Below, piece after piece: positions 1 to 7,578 of a stretch of 64,000 bases of DNA (the stretch's first letter is position 1; the number at the start of each line of letters is the position of its first letter). The stretch is from assembly GCA_963766005.1 (NCBI GenBank), contig CAVXYG010000005.1:1-64000 (forward strand). The letters are read 5' to 3'. Origin of the DNA: CAVXYG01 sp963766005. GTDB lineage: Bacteria > Actinomycetota > Actinomycetes > S36-B12 > GCA-2699445. The position numbers and the translations under genes are program-made. The notes below the pieces were generated by a model, which was not told the origin of the DNA, made no database searches, and saw only the letters and a program-made list of their open reading frames with translations.

Positions 1-97
1 GCGTTGGACGATTGGCTCCGACCTCGGCGGCGCGCCGTCTCCGGTCCAGCGCTGACGCCGCCCAAGGCGCCGTGGCCACCCGACTAGGCTCTCACCC

Positions 98-520
98 ATG
101 AGCCCCCGCCGCTCCGCTGCCACCGTCGTCGCCTGCTGCGCGCTCGCCGCCCCCCTGACCGCCTGCAGCTCCGACGACAACCAGGTCCCCGAGGATGCGC
201 CGCGCCCGATGTCCGCCAGGGTGATCTCCGACGGCGAGAGCAAGACCTACGGCCTCACGGTCTGCTCGCGCGACAACGACGAGTCCCTGGTCACCGGCGG
301 CACCGACGGCATCGCCGAGCTGCTCGTGATCAACATCGCCGGCGGCAATGGCGACGTCACGGTTCTGGACCAGACCGAGACCCCCGCCCTCGCTGGCGAA
401 GCTTCGTCGTACGAGATCGACGACGACCTCGAGTTCGAGATCACCGGCACCCTGGAGTCGGGCGAGGGCGATTTCCGCGTCTGGGGTAGCTGCGCGGAGG
501 ACCCCGACGCGCAGCAGTGA
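98..520 (+). CDS. LpqH-like secreted lipoprotein (paralogue 1)
   Basis: Predicted lipoprotein of 140 residues. A signal peptide with a hydrophobic core ends in lipobox LTAC, so Cys23 should be diacylated and the protein tethered to the outer face of the membrane. The mature part is acidic and has the pattern V-x-G...C...L-x-I-x-I-x-G-x-G...F-x-I-x-G...F-x-V-x-G-x-C, with two cysteines that could form a disulfide. The same pattern occurs in the proteins at 593 and 4943, and resembles the mycobacterial 19-kDa antigen (LpqH) family; that link is my inference from the pattern. Function is unknown in the family beyond surface antigen. Confidence 0.8.
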   Translation: MSPRRSAATVVACCALAAPLTACSSDDNQVPEDAPRPMSARVISDGESKTYGLTVCSRDNDESLVTGGTDGIAELLVINIAGGNGDVTVLDQTETPALAGEASSYEIDDDLEFEITGTLESGEGDFRVWGSCAEDPDAQQ

Positions 521-592
521 CGGCTCCGGCGGCTCGACCGACACACCGTCGTCCCGCTCTCGAACGACCGCGCCTGCCGCTACGGTGCCGGT

Positions 593-1003
593 ATGCGCAT
601 CGCCCGAAGAGCAGCCGGCATCAGTTCCGCCCTCGTCCTGGCCGCTTCCATGGCATCCTGTTCCAGCTTCCCGGAGGGCGACCCGAATCCCGGGACGGTT
701 CGCGTCTTCCTCGACGGGGACTTCGACCAGACGTGGCAGCTCGCACCATGCGACGCGGCTACCGCAACCTCCCTGTCGGCGACCGCCTCCAACGCCGGCG
801 GTGACCGATTGGTGATCGAGATCGCCGACGAAGCCGGCCGCGTCACCGTCTTCGAAGGCGCCACCACTGTTGGCTGGACCGGAACGATCGAGGACTTCGA
901 CTACGACGCCGAGGAGCAGCTCTTCGAGGCGGAGGGGCAGTACGCGGCCGGCGACGATGAGGGCAAGTTGGAGCTCGAGGGCAACTGCGCTGCCGCGTCG
1001 TAG
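593..1003 (+). CDS. LpqH-like secreted lipoprotein (paralogue 2)
   Basis: A 136-residue protein with an Arg-rich n-region, a short hydrophobic stretch and a weak lipobox MASC (Cys23), followed by CSS and an acidic mature domain. The mature domain repeats the layout of the upstream neighbour: an early beta-strand with D-G, one Cys near residue 55, an L-V-I-E-I strand, a V-T-V strand, and a closing E-G-x-C near the C-terminus. It lies 72 bp downstream of that gene on the same strand, so a tandem duplication is likely. No enzymatic motif is visible. Confidence 0.78.
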   Translation: MRIARRAAGISSALVLAASMASCSSFPEGDPNPGTVRVFLDGDFDQTWQLAPCDAATATSLSATASNAGGDRLVIEIADEAGRVTVFEGATTVGWTGTIEDFDYDAEEQLFEAEGQYAAGDDEGKLELEGNCAAAS

Positions 1004-1133
1004 CAGTCGCACCGGCGAGGCAGCGCCGGGTCGCCCGGCTCGTCGCCCCACCGGTGATCGGCGCCACGTCGCGACTGGCTCGACGGTGGGCCGGCTCTGG
1101 CCAACCACAGCGCCGGTGGAGCCTCGGCGTCAC

Positions 1134-1772
1134 CTACTGCGGCACCTGCCCGAAGACCCACCGCCGCACCCAGGCATGCATCGCGATCGCGGCCGCAGCC
1201 CCAGCGTTGATCGAACGCGTCGACCCGAACTGCGCGATCGACAGGGTGGCCGTGCACGCCGATCGAGCCTCATCCGAGAGCCCCGGACCCTCTTGGCCGA
1301 ACAGCAGGACGCACTCGTGCGGGATCGCGTAGGTCTCCAGCGGCACCGCGCCGGGGAGGTTGTCGATCCCGACCAGCGGAAGGCCGGCGCGGACCGACCA
1401 TTCGACGAGGTCGGCGACGCTCGCGTGGTGCCGGATGTGCTGGTAGCGGTCGGTCACCATGGCGCCGCGCCGGTTCCAGCGGCGGCGCCCCACCACATGC
1501 ACCTCGGCGGCCAGGAAGGCGTTGGCGGTCCGGACCACGGAGCCGATGTTGAAGTCGTGGCCGAAGTTCTCGATCGCCACGTGGAAGGGGTGCCGGCGGG
1601 CGTCGAGGTCGTCGACGATGGCCTCGAGCGTCCAGTATCGGTACTCGTCGACCACATTGCGCCGATCGCCCCCCGCAAGCAGGGCGGGGTCGAACCTTGG
1701 GTCGTCCGGCCAGGGCTGCGGATGCGGTCCCACTCCGACCGGTTCCTCGTCCACGCCACCACCTTCCGACAC
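1134..1772 (-). CDS. SpoU/TrmH-family RNA 2'-O-methyltransferase
   Basis: A SPOUT-class SAM-dependent methyltransferase that would methylate a ribose 2'-OH in tRNA or rRNA. The three SpoU motifs are present: motif 1 N-x-G-S-V-V-R-T-A-N-A-F, motif 2 L-L-F-G-Q-E-G-P-G-L and motif 3 I-A-Q-F-G-S-T-R-S-I-N-A-G. These build the trefoil knot that binds SAM. About 60 N-terminal residues precede the catalytic fold and could help recognise RNA. The start is taken as GTG at 1772 but the N-terminus is uncertain because no strong ribosome binding site is seen. It converges with the lipoprotein at 593. The exact RNA target cannot be told from sequence. Confidence 0.85.
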   Translation of the reverse strand: MSEGGGVDEEPVGVGPHPQPWPDDPRFDPALLAGGDRRNVVDEYRYWTLEAIVDDLDARRHPFHVAIENFGHDFNIGSVVRTANAFLAAEVHVVGRRRWNRRGAMVTDRYQHIRHHASVADLVEWSVRAGLPLVGIDNLPGAVPLETYAIPHECVLLFGQEGPGLSDEARSACTATLSIAQFGSTRSINAGAAAAIAMHAWVRRWVFGQVPQ

Positions 1773-1871
1773 GCCTCAGCCGGGCCGGACGCGGTCCGCG
1801 CAACCGGGTCGCTGATCTGACACGCTCGACTCCAAGAGTCAAACGGACTCACCGAAGAGAGGAGCGCCACC

Positions 1872-2237
1872 GTGGGATTCGGTGAAGCGATCGGTTCGGT
1901 GCTGACGAAGTACATCACGTTCTCCGGCCGCGCGAGCCGGGCGGAGTTCTGGTGGTGGTGGCTGACGGTGTGGAGTATCGGGTTGGTGTTCGCCGGCGTC
2001 GCCTGGGGTCTGGGCTCGGGGCTCTTCGGCGAGGTCATCCGCGCTGCCTACTGGGTTGCCTGGCTGTTCGTCATCGTGCCCACCGCAGCGGTATCGATCC
2101 GCCGGCTGCACGACACCGGGAAGAGCGGGTGGTTCCTGCTGCTGAGCCTGATCCCGATCGTGAACCTCGTGCTCCTGGTCTTCTACCTGCTCCCCTCCGA
2201 CCAGGGCAGCAACTCCTACGGGCCACCGCACCAGTAG
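1872..2237 (+). CDS. DUF805 family membrane protein
   Basis: A 121-residue integral membrane protein of the DUF805 family. Diagnostic features are the N-terminal F-x-G-R-A-S-R-A-E-F-W followed by a Trp run, then three to four membrane helices, and R-R-L-H-D-T-G-K-S-G-W before the last helix. The GTG start at 1872 is supported by an AGAGAGGAG sequence just upstream. It stands alone on its strand. The family is widespread in bacteria but has no assigned biochemical role. Confidence 0.88.
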   Translation: MGFGEAIGSVLTKYITFSGRASRAEFWWWWLTVWSIGLVFAGVAWGLGSGLFGEVIRAAYWVAWLFVIVPTAAVSIRRLHDTGKSGWFLLLSLIPIVNLVLLVFYLLPSDQGSNSYGPPHQ

Positions 2238-2383
2238 CACCACAGAGGAGCGGCGCCGACGCACTGCGAGCGCTGGCCGCTGACCAGCGCCCGCCTCAGC
2301 GGCCGACGCTGCCAAAACCGGGCGATCGACCTCACGACAACGAGGAAGAGGGCCGCCAGCGCCACCTCAGCGGCCAGTCCCAT
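2216..2383 (-). CDS. possible small membrane ORF coupled to the Eis-like gene
   Basis: An ORF of 55 codons whose ATG overlaps the stop of the preceding acetyltransferase gene as ATGA. The first 16 or so residues are hydrophobic, followed by a basic segment with RSIARF, the same six residues that end the upstream protein. The underlying DNA contains a direct repeat of about 17 bp (near 2318 and 2390). It overlaps the 3' end of the DUF805 gene on the other strand. The coupling and helix argue for a gene; the overlap and lack of known homologues argue against. Low confidence. Confidence 0.25.
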   Translation of the reverse strand: MGLAAEVALAALFLVVVRSIARFWQRRPLRRALVSGQRSQCVGAAPLWCYWCGGP

Positions 2384-3714
2384 CAGAACCGGGCGATCGA
2401 CCTCGGGGCGAGGCCGGTCCCGAGCATGGCGTCCAGCGCGGCTGCCGCAGCGGCGTCGCCGGTCACCCGGCGCATCGCGAGCAGTTCCCGAGCGGATGCG
2501 CCACCGAGCCACAACGAGGCAAGCTCACCGACGGGCACCGCGAGTTGTGCCGCGCCGCGGCCGGGCGACCAGTCCCCGACCCCGTCGGCCACGCGCAGAT
2601 CGAAGCGGCCCGCCAGCGCCGGGTCGCCGGGATCGCTCACCGCCAGCGCTACCAGCCCGTCCTGGCCGAACGATCTGCCCCCGACCAGCGCCGCCATGTC
2701 CAGCGGCCGCAGCCAGAGGAAGTCGAAGTGGGCCATGCGGCGCAGCTGCCGCGGGTCGGCCAGCCAGAACAACGGCGCGGGGTCGATCGGTGCGTAGTGC
2801 CACGAGATGCGCCGCGCCCACGGGAACTCCGTGAGGAATCGCCACAGATCCAGCTCCGCGGCAGTCTCCACGGCGACGAGCTCCTTGATGGTGATCTCCG
2901 CCTCCGACAGGCCCTGCCGGCCGGCATCGGCATCGACGGTGAAGAGCACGTAGCCGTCGGGCTGACCATCAACGGTGTGGAGCGCCACCAGCAGCTTGCC
3001 GCCGCCGAGCCACGTCGCCTCGGGACTCATCACGGTCGCCCACCAGGCGGCCGAGCGGGTCAGCGCGCCGGCGCGGGCCGCACCGGCTGCGCGCCAGACG
3101 TCGTCCAGCGCTGCATGGAGAGCCGCCCCGCGCGCATGCTCGACGTGCACCGACCCCGAGGTCGGGGCGTCCGGGCGCAACCGGGCCGCCGGCACGTCGA
3201 TCTGCCAATCGGCCGTCTGCGAGACGCACCCGTAGCCGAACCGCGGGTACAGCGCCGTGATCGAGGCCATCAGTACCGAGGCCGCATCGCCGCGGGAGCG
3301 GCACTCCGCCAGATGCTCGCGCATCAGCTCCCGAAATGCTCCGCGATGCTGCGCGCCGGGATCGATTCCGACGCCAGACAACGCACCGACCGGTACCCGC
3401 CCGCCGCCCGGTAGCGAGAGCTCGGTGTCGAAGCGCACCGCCCCGCCGAGGATCCGCTCACCGCCGTCGGGCAGCTGCTCGACCACCACGCGCCGGTTGT
3501 GCATCGGCATCATGGCGTCGAGACGTGCCTGCTGGCCAGCCTCGCCCGGCCGGAACGGCGCCCCGTAGGCGGAGTCGACGGCAGCCAACTGCAGCGGCAG
3601 CTCCTCCCGGCTGGGTTGGCGGACGGCCAACGCCCCCGGCCGCGATGGGAGAGGGCCGACCAGCCCCGCCAACGCGGGATGAGGATGCTCCGGCGGCTGG
3701 TGTTCCAGGCTCAC
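2383..3714 (-). CDS. Eis-like GNAT N-acetyltransferase
   Basis: A 443-residue protein with the Eis architecture: N-terminal GNAT domain, a second GNAT-like domain and a C-terminal sterol-carrier-like domain. Acetyl-CoA binding is suggested by V-G-I-D-P-x-A-Q-H-R-G near residue 135. A Y-P-R-F-G-Y-G segment follows, where Eis carries its general-acid Tyr. The protein ends exactly in Phe. In M. tuberculosis Eis the C-terminal Phe carboxylate is the catalytic base, so this end is functionally suggestive. Eis enzymes acetylate amines including aminoglycosides; the natural substrate here is unknown. The GTG start lies 7 bp after the upstream GNAT gene, implying an operon. Confidence 0.82.
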   Translation of the reverse strand: MSLEHQPPEHPHPALAGLVGPLPSRPGALAVRQPSREELPLQLAAVDSAYGAPFRPGEAGQQARLDAMMPMHNRRVVVEQLPDGGERILGGAVRFDTELSLPGGGRVPVGALSGVGIDPGAQHRGAFRELMREHLAECRSRGDAASVLMASITALYPRFGYGCVSQTADWQIDVPAARLRPDAPTSGSVHVEHARGAALHAALDDVWRAAGAARAGALTRSAAWWATVMSPEATWLGGGKLLVALHTVDGQPDGYVLFTVDADAGRQGLSEAEITIKELVAVETAAELDLWRFLTEFPWARRISWHYAPIDPAPLFWLADPRQLRRMAHFDFLWLRPLDMAALVGGRSFGQDGLVALAVSDPGDPALAGRFDLRVADGVGDWSPGRGAAQLAVPVGELASLWLGGASARELLAMRRVTGDAAAAAALDAMLGTGLAPRSIARF

Positions 3715-3721
3715 CGGTCCA

Positions 3722-4243
3722 TCACAGCACGGCCGGGCGCTGCATCACCATCGCTCGGCAGAGACCGAGGTCGGACGGCACATCGGCGACCTGCCGGAAC
3801 CCGGCACCGGCCAACGCCCGCCACGAGGCCGCGTTCGCCAGCTGCGGGGCCACCCACACCTGCTCGCACTGCGGTCGTCGGGCAAAGACCACATCGGCCA
3901 CGAAGGCGCGGATCATCGCGGTTCCCAGCCCCCGCCCGCGGCGGGCCGGGTCGCCGATGAGGTAGTCGATGGTGGCGGCGCTCGGGTGCGGCTGCAGGGG
4001 CGCGAAGAAGGCCAGGTCCTCCGGCTCATCGGCGATGCCGTAGTGCTGGATCCAGCCCAGCGGCCGGCCGTCCAGCACCGCCGTGCTGTGCTCCTGCGGG
4101 TCACGGGCGGTGCTGCCGTACGTGGCGAGGACGCCGGCCCACGTCACGTCGTCGCCCTCCCACCACCGCACCACTTCGGGGTCGTTGAGCCACCGGTGCA
4201 GTCGCGGCAGGTCCCCGGCGACCAGCGGCCGGAAGGTGATCAC
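3722..4243 (-). CDS. GNAT acetyltransferase, AAC(6')-like
   Basis: A 173-residue GNAT enzyme. Features include F-R-P-L near the start, W-L-N-D-P-E-V-V-R-W-W as in AAC(6')-Ib and siderophore lysine acetyltransferases, the dimer-fold motif I-D-Y-L-I-G-D, and an acetyl-CoA loop R-R-G-R-G-L-G-T near residue 118, followed by a C-terminal N-x-A-S-W-R-A-L-x-x-A-G-F. The family includes aminoglycoside 6'-N-acetyltransferases, but chromosomal actinobacterial members often have other substrates, so resistance is not claimed. It is the upstream partner of the Eis-like gene, giving two acetyltransferases in one transcript. Confidence 0.82.
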   Translation of the reverse strand: MITFRPLVAGDLPRLHRWLNDPEVVRWWEGDDVTWAGVLATYGSTARDPQEHSTAVLDGRPLGWIQHYGIADEPEDLAFFAPLQPHPSAATIDYLIGDPARRGRGLGTAMIRAFVADVVFARRPQCEQVWVAPQLANAASWRALAGAGFRQVADVPSDLGLCRAMVMQRPAVL

Positions 4244-4265
4244 GGGCCTGCAATCGCGCGCGGGA

Positions 4266-4321
4266 GTCGTTGATCGCTACGAATTCCGGCCGTGTCGCGG
4301 GAATTCGCTGCGATCAACGAC
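4266..4321. repeat. Dispersed palindrome family A, copy 1
   Basis: Two 22-bp arms (4266-4287 and 4300-4321) match as inverted repeats at 20 of 22 positions around a 12-nt loop. The arm begins GTCGTTGATCGC and ends CGAATTCC. It lies between the 5' end of the GNAT gene at 3722-4243 and the 3' end of pyrE. Similar elements occur at 6579, 10379 and 47038. There is no T-tract, so it is not a classical terminator, and no coding capacity. Confidence 0.85.
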
Positions 4322-4367
4322 GTTGCGCCAGGGCGAACGCAGCGGGTCATCGGTGACGCCGTGATGC

Positions 4368-4904
4368 CTATGCCAGGCCGAGATCGCGTAACGAGTAGGC
4401 CGCCCGGTAGGGCAGGCCGGCGGCCGCGACCGCGGGTGCCGCCCCGCGTTCGACGATGACCGCGACCCCGACGACCTCGGCGCCGGCCTCGCGCAGCGCC
4501 TCGACCGCGGTCAGCACGGAACCACCGGTCGTGGAGGTGTCTTCCACCGCCAAGACGCGGCGGCCTGCCACGTCTGGGCCCTCGATGCGACGCTGCAGGC
4601 CGTGCGCCTTGCCCTCCTTGCGGACGACGAACGCGTCGAGTCGCCGGCCCTGCGCCGCCGCGGCATGCAGCATGGCCGTCGCCACCGGATCGGCTCCGAG
4701 GGTGAGTCCGCCCACGGCATCGAAGCGCAGGTCCTGGGTGAGCTCCAGCATCACCGCACCGACCAACGGGGCGGCCTGGCTGTCCAGTGTCACGCGGCGC
4801 AGATCGACGTAGTAGTCCGCCTCTCGCCCGCTGGACAGGACGACCTTGCCGTGCACGACGGCCTTGTCGAGGATCTGTTGTCGGAGTTCGTCGCGTGAAT
4901 TCAT
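4368..4904 (-). CDS. pyrE: Orotate phosphoribosyltransferase
   Basis: Converts orotate and PRPP to orotidine 5'-monophosphate in pyrimidine synthesis, in the cytoplasm. The protein has 178 residues, typical for actinobacterial PyrE. The PRPP-binding loop is V-L-A-V-E-D-T-S-T-T-G-G-S near residue 118. The N-terminal S-S-G-R-E-A-D-Y-Y-V-D-L-R is the orotate-site signature, and V-V-R-K-E-G-K-A-H-G is the flexible catalytic loop carrying the conserved Lys residues. The ATG start sits at 4904. It is followed only by palindrome A copy 1, so it is probably monocistronic. Confidence 0.95.
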   Translation of the reverse strand: MNSRDELRQQILDKAVVHGKVVLSSGREADYYVDLRRVTLDSQAAPLVGAVMLELTQDLRFDAVGGLTLGADPVATAMLHAAAAQGRRLDAFVVRKEGKAHGLQRRIEGPDVAGRRVLAVEDTSTTGGSVLTAVEALREAGAEVVGVAVIVERGAAPAVAAAGLPYRAAYSLRDLGLA

Positions 4905-4942
4905 CCCTTCAGCCTAGTGCGATCCTGACGTACACTCCGTTC

Positions 4943-5633
4943 ATGAAACAACGCACCGTAGTCATCGCCGCCCTCGCAGCCGTGGCATTGGCCGTGGGCG
5001 GGTGCACGTCGAGCAATGACGAGGCCGCTGAGGATACCGACTCCGCCACGACCCAGAGCGACTCCGCTGGCGACGGGGACGGGTCGGCCGAGGGCACTGA
5101 GGGCGGCAACGCGGCCGAGGGGGGCGACACCGACAGCGATGGCGGGTCCGACGGCGGCGGCTCCACCAGCGGCAAGCGACTCCGGCAGCGGCGGCGGCTC
5201 CAGCTCCAGCGGCGGCGGCTCCAGCAGCGGCGGGTCCGGCTCCTCGGGCGGCAGCAACTCCGCGGCCGACAATCAGGTGCCCGGTGGCTCGACGACCGGC
5301 ATCGATCCGGATGCCGTCCCCAATCCTGCGACGGCGAGCGTGAAGTGGGCCGGGAAGACGCAGTCCTTCCTCCTGGTGATCTGCCAGGACGAAGGTTCGT
5401 CCTCCCTGGCCACCAGCGGTGACGACCTCACGGCCGGCTCCATCCTGACGATGAGGGTCAAGGGCGGATCGGGCCAGTTGCTCATCGAGAGCGACGCCAC
5501 GCTGGAGGAGGAGTTCTACGGCACCATGAAGTCCTTCAGCTACAAGGACGGCAAGTTCCAGGGCTCAGGCAATTTCGAAGTCGATGACGAGACCGGCGAA
5601 TTCACCGTCAGCGGTGACTGCAGGGGTCTCTGA
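4943..5633 (+). CDS. LpqH-like lipoprotein (paralogue 3), frameshifted in this assembly
   Basis: Starts MKQRTVV with a hydrophobic core and lipobox VGGC (Cys21), then an acidic Ser/Gly-rich linker. In frame one the linker degenerates into Arg-rich sequence after about 5174. Skipping one base there (GGCAAGCGAC read as GGCAGCGAC) restores a Ser-Gly linker and then a folded domain ending G-D-C-R-G-L at 5633. That domain has two Cys and the same strand pattern as the lipoproteins at 98 and 593. So a single extra A in the repeat-coding linker splits the gene. A sequencing indel is the simplest reading; phase variation in a repetitive linker is possible but unproven. Confidence 0.75.
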
Positions 5634-5761
5634 GCCCACTCCCAACGGCCGATGCTCCGCTTCACCGCGGCTCACGATGCCGCGGCGCTATGGCGCCGAA
5701 GGGCTCCCTGGCGCAACGCCCCGCACACCTCGAACCCAGGTTCGCGCCCCCGGGCCCCCCG

Positions 5762-6522
5762 TTATCGCTTCCGCAATTCGCTGACCTTGCGCACGATCGG
5801 TCGGGGCGCGTACTGCGCCAAGGTGCTCAGCACCTGAAACTGCCGACCGGCGACCGAGATCACCCTGCCGCGCTGCGCATCGCGCAGGGCCGTGTCCACG
5901 ACTTGGTCGACGTTGAGCCAGAGGAAGCCAGGGATCCCGTCGCGGCTGATCCCGGACCGCTCATGAAACTCGGTGGCCACGAAGCCGGGGCATGCGGCAG
6001 TGGCGGTGACTCCGCTGCCGTGCAACTGCGACGCCAGGCCTTCGGTGAACGTCGTCACCCAGGCCTTCGCCGCGGAGTAGGTCCCGGCACTGATCCACCC
6101 GGCCACGGAACTCACGTTGATGATGGCGCCGCGGTCGCGTTGGAGCATCCCTGGCAAGGCCGCGTGGGTCAGACGCATCGGAGCGGTCACCAGGATGTCG
6201 AGCATCGCCTGCTCGGCATCGAGGTCGCTCTGAACGAACGGCTGCTGCAAACCGAAGCCGGCGTTGTTGACCAGCGTATCGATCGGACGTTCGGGGTCCG
6301 CGAGGCGCGTCTCGACGCAGCCCCATCTGCGATCGGTCCGTGAGGTCTGCGCGGAGAACCTCGACATCGACCCCGTACTGCCGGTGCAGTTCCGCGGCGG
6401 TGCTCGTGCAGCCGCTCCGCTGTGCGCGCCACCAGGACCAGGTCGTGCCCCTGCGCGGCGAGCGCTGCGGCGAATCCTCGTCCGAGGCCCGCAGTGCCAC
6501 CGGTAACCAGCGCTCTCGCCAT
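5762..6522 (-). pseudogene. Short-chain dehydrogenase (SDR), broken by two frameshifts
   Basis: Classical SDR, paralogous to the intact gene just upstream. The N-terminus (from ATG at 6522) has the NAD(P) motif T-G-G-T-A-G-L-G-R-G. The middle (H-R-Q-Y-G-V-D-V-E-V-L-R-A-D-L-T) is in a second frame, and the rest, with N-N-A-G-F, the catalytic Ser region N-V-S-S-V-A-G and Y-S-A-A-K, is in a third. The shifts fall near 6390-6406 and 6312-6335; each reads as one extra base. All conserved parts remain, so either two assembly errors or very recent decay. The substrate is unknown. Confidence 0.75.
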
Positions 6523-6578
6523 GGCAGCATTCTCACCCGCGCCCGCCACTCGGCCGTGCACGCCACGGCGGCGACGAC

Positions 6579-6630
6579 CGTTGATCGTCGCGAAATCCCG
6601 CCTCAGGGCCACAATTCGCGACGATCAACG
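6579..6630. repeat. Dispersed palindrome family A, copy 2
   Basis: Arms starting CGTTGATCGTCGCGAA (from 6579) and ending TTCGCGACGATCAACG (to 6630) pair over about 16 of 18 positions. They share the outer GTTGATCG and inner GAAATC/AATTC elements with the other copies. It lies between the two SDR paralogues, directly beside a 19-bp tandem repeat. Confidence 0.8.
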
Positions 6631-6634
6631 CGGC

Positions 6635-6738
6635 GGACGGGGGAGCTGCCGCCGGACGGGGGAGCTGCCGCCGGACGGGGGAGCTGCCGCCGGACGGGGG
6701 AGCTGCCGGCGGACGGGGGAGCTGCCGGCGGTCGGGGG
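6635..6738. repeat. 19-bp tandem repeat, 5.5 copies
   Basis: A head-to-tail array with unit GGACGGGGGAGCTGCCGCC. Units begin at 6635, 6654, 6673, 6692 and 6711 with a partial sixth. The last two units change CGCC to CGGC. The array ends at the stop codon of the SDR gene at 6739. With no spacers and an even 19-bp period it is a minisatellite-like tract, not a CRISPR. Confidence 0.9.
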
Positions 6739-7509
6739 CTAGCCGGTGACGGCGCCTCGCTGGGAGGTGACGAACCGGACGAGCGGTCGCGGCGCGTACT
6801 GGGTCACTGTGCTCAACAGGCCGTACTGGAGCCCCGGCACCGAGATCACCCTGCCGCGACGCACGTCGGCCAGCGAGGTGCGCACGACCTGGTCCACGTC
6901 CAGCCACAGGAACCCCGGCAGCCGCATCGACATGCCGGCGCGCTCGAAGAACTCGGTCCGGATGGCGCCGGGGCACACCGCCGTGGCGTGGACACCGGTG
7001 CCCACGAGCTCGGGCTGCAGGCCCTCGGTGAACGTCGTCAACCAGGCCTTGGCGGCCGAGTAGGTGCCCTCTGTCGCCCAACCGGCGATGGAGCTGACGT
7101 TGATGATGCTGCCGCCTCCCCGCTGGACCATGCCCGGCAGGACCGCGTGGCAGAACTGCATCGGCGCGGTGACCATGACCTCGAGCTGCGCCTGCTCCGC
7201 CTCGTAGTCACCGCCGACGAACGCCTGGTTCGCGGAGAATCCTGCGTTGTTCACCAGGATCTGCACGGCCCGCTCCGGCTCCTCGACCTGCAGCCGCTGC
7301 ACGACGCGGCGGCGGGCTGCCGCGGAGGCGAGGTCTGCCGACATCACCTCCACGGCGATGCCGTACTGCTGCTGCAACCGCTCGGCTGCCTCGGACAGCC
7401 GGGTGCGGTTGCGCGCCACCAGCACCAGGTCGTGACCCTCGGCCGCGAGCGCCTCGGCGTAGCCGCGTCCCAGTCCGGCGGTGGCCCCGGTGATCATCGC
7501 TGTTGTCAT
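6739..7509 (-). CDS. Short-chain dehydrogenase/reductase (SDR), intact paralogue
   Basis: A 256-residue classical SDR. The NAD(P)-binding motif is T-G-A-T-A-G-L-G-R-G near residue 7, followed by N-N-A-G-F. The catalytic Ser lies in I-N-V-S-S-I-A-G-W and the Tyr/Lys pair in Y-S-A-A-K. The C-terminal half has F-L-W-L-D-V-D-Q-V-V and Q-Y-A-P-R-P, as in the broken copy downstream, and these tails suggest a membrane-associated SDR. The ATG at 7509 was chosen because it places the Rossmann motif at the N-terminus; longer readings run antisense through the aminotransferase. It diverges from the aminotransferase with about 70 bp between starts. Substrate unknown. Confidence 0.88.
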   Translation of the reverse strand: MTTAMITGATAGLGRGYAEALAAEGHDLVLVARNRTRLSEAAERLQQQYGIAVEVMSADLASAAARRRVVQRLQVEEPERAVQILVNNAGFSANQAFVGGDYEAEQAQLEVMVTAPMQFCHAVLPGMVQRGGGSIINVSSIAGWATEGTYSAAKAWLTTFTEGLQPELVGTGVHATAVCPGAIRTEFFERAGMSMRLPGFLWLDVDQVVRTSLADVRRGRVISVPGLQYGLLSTVTQYAPRPLVRFVTSQRGAVTG

Positions 7510-7578
7510 GCACCCAGTGTCCCCCGAAGTGCACCCTCTTCGGCGCGGCCCCGCTGTCGCGTCGGGCACGATGGGCCG

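Noticed and set aside
6635..6738. CRISPR array
   Set aside because: The 19-bp units are contiguous with no spacers; no cas gene is in the window.
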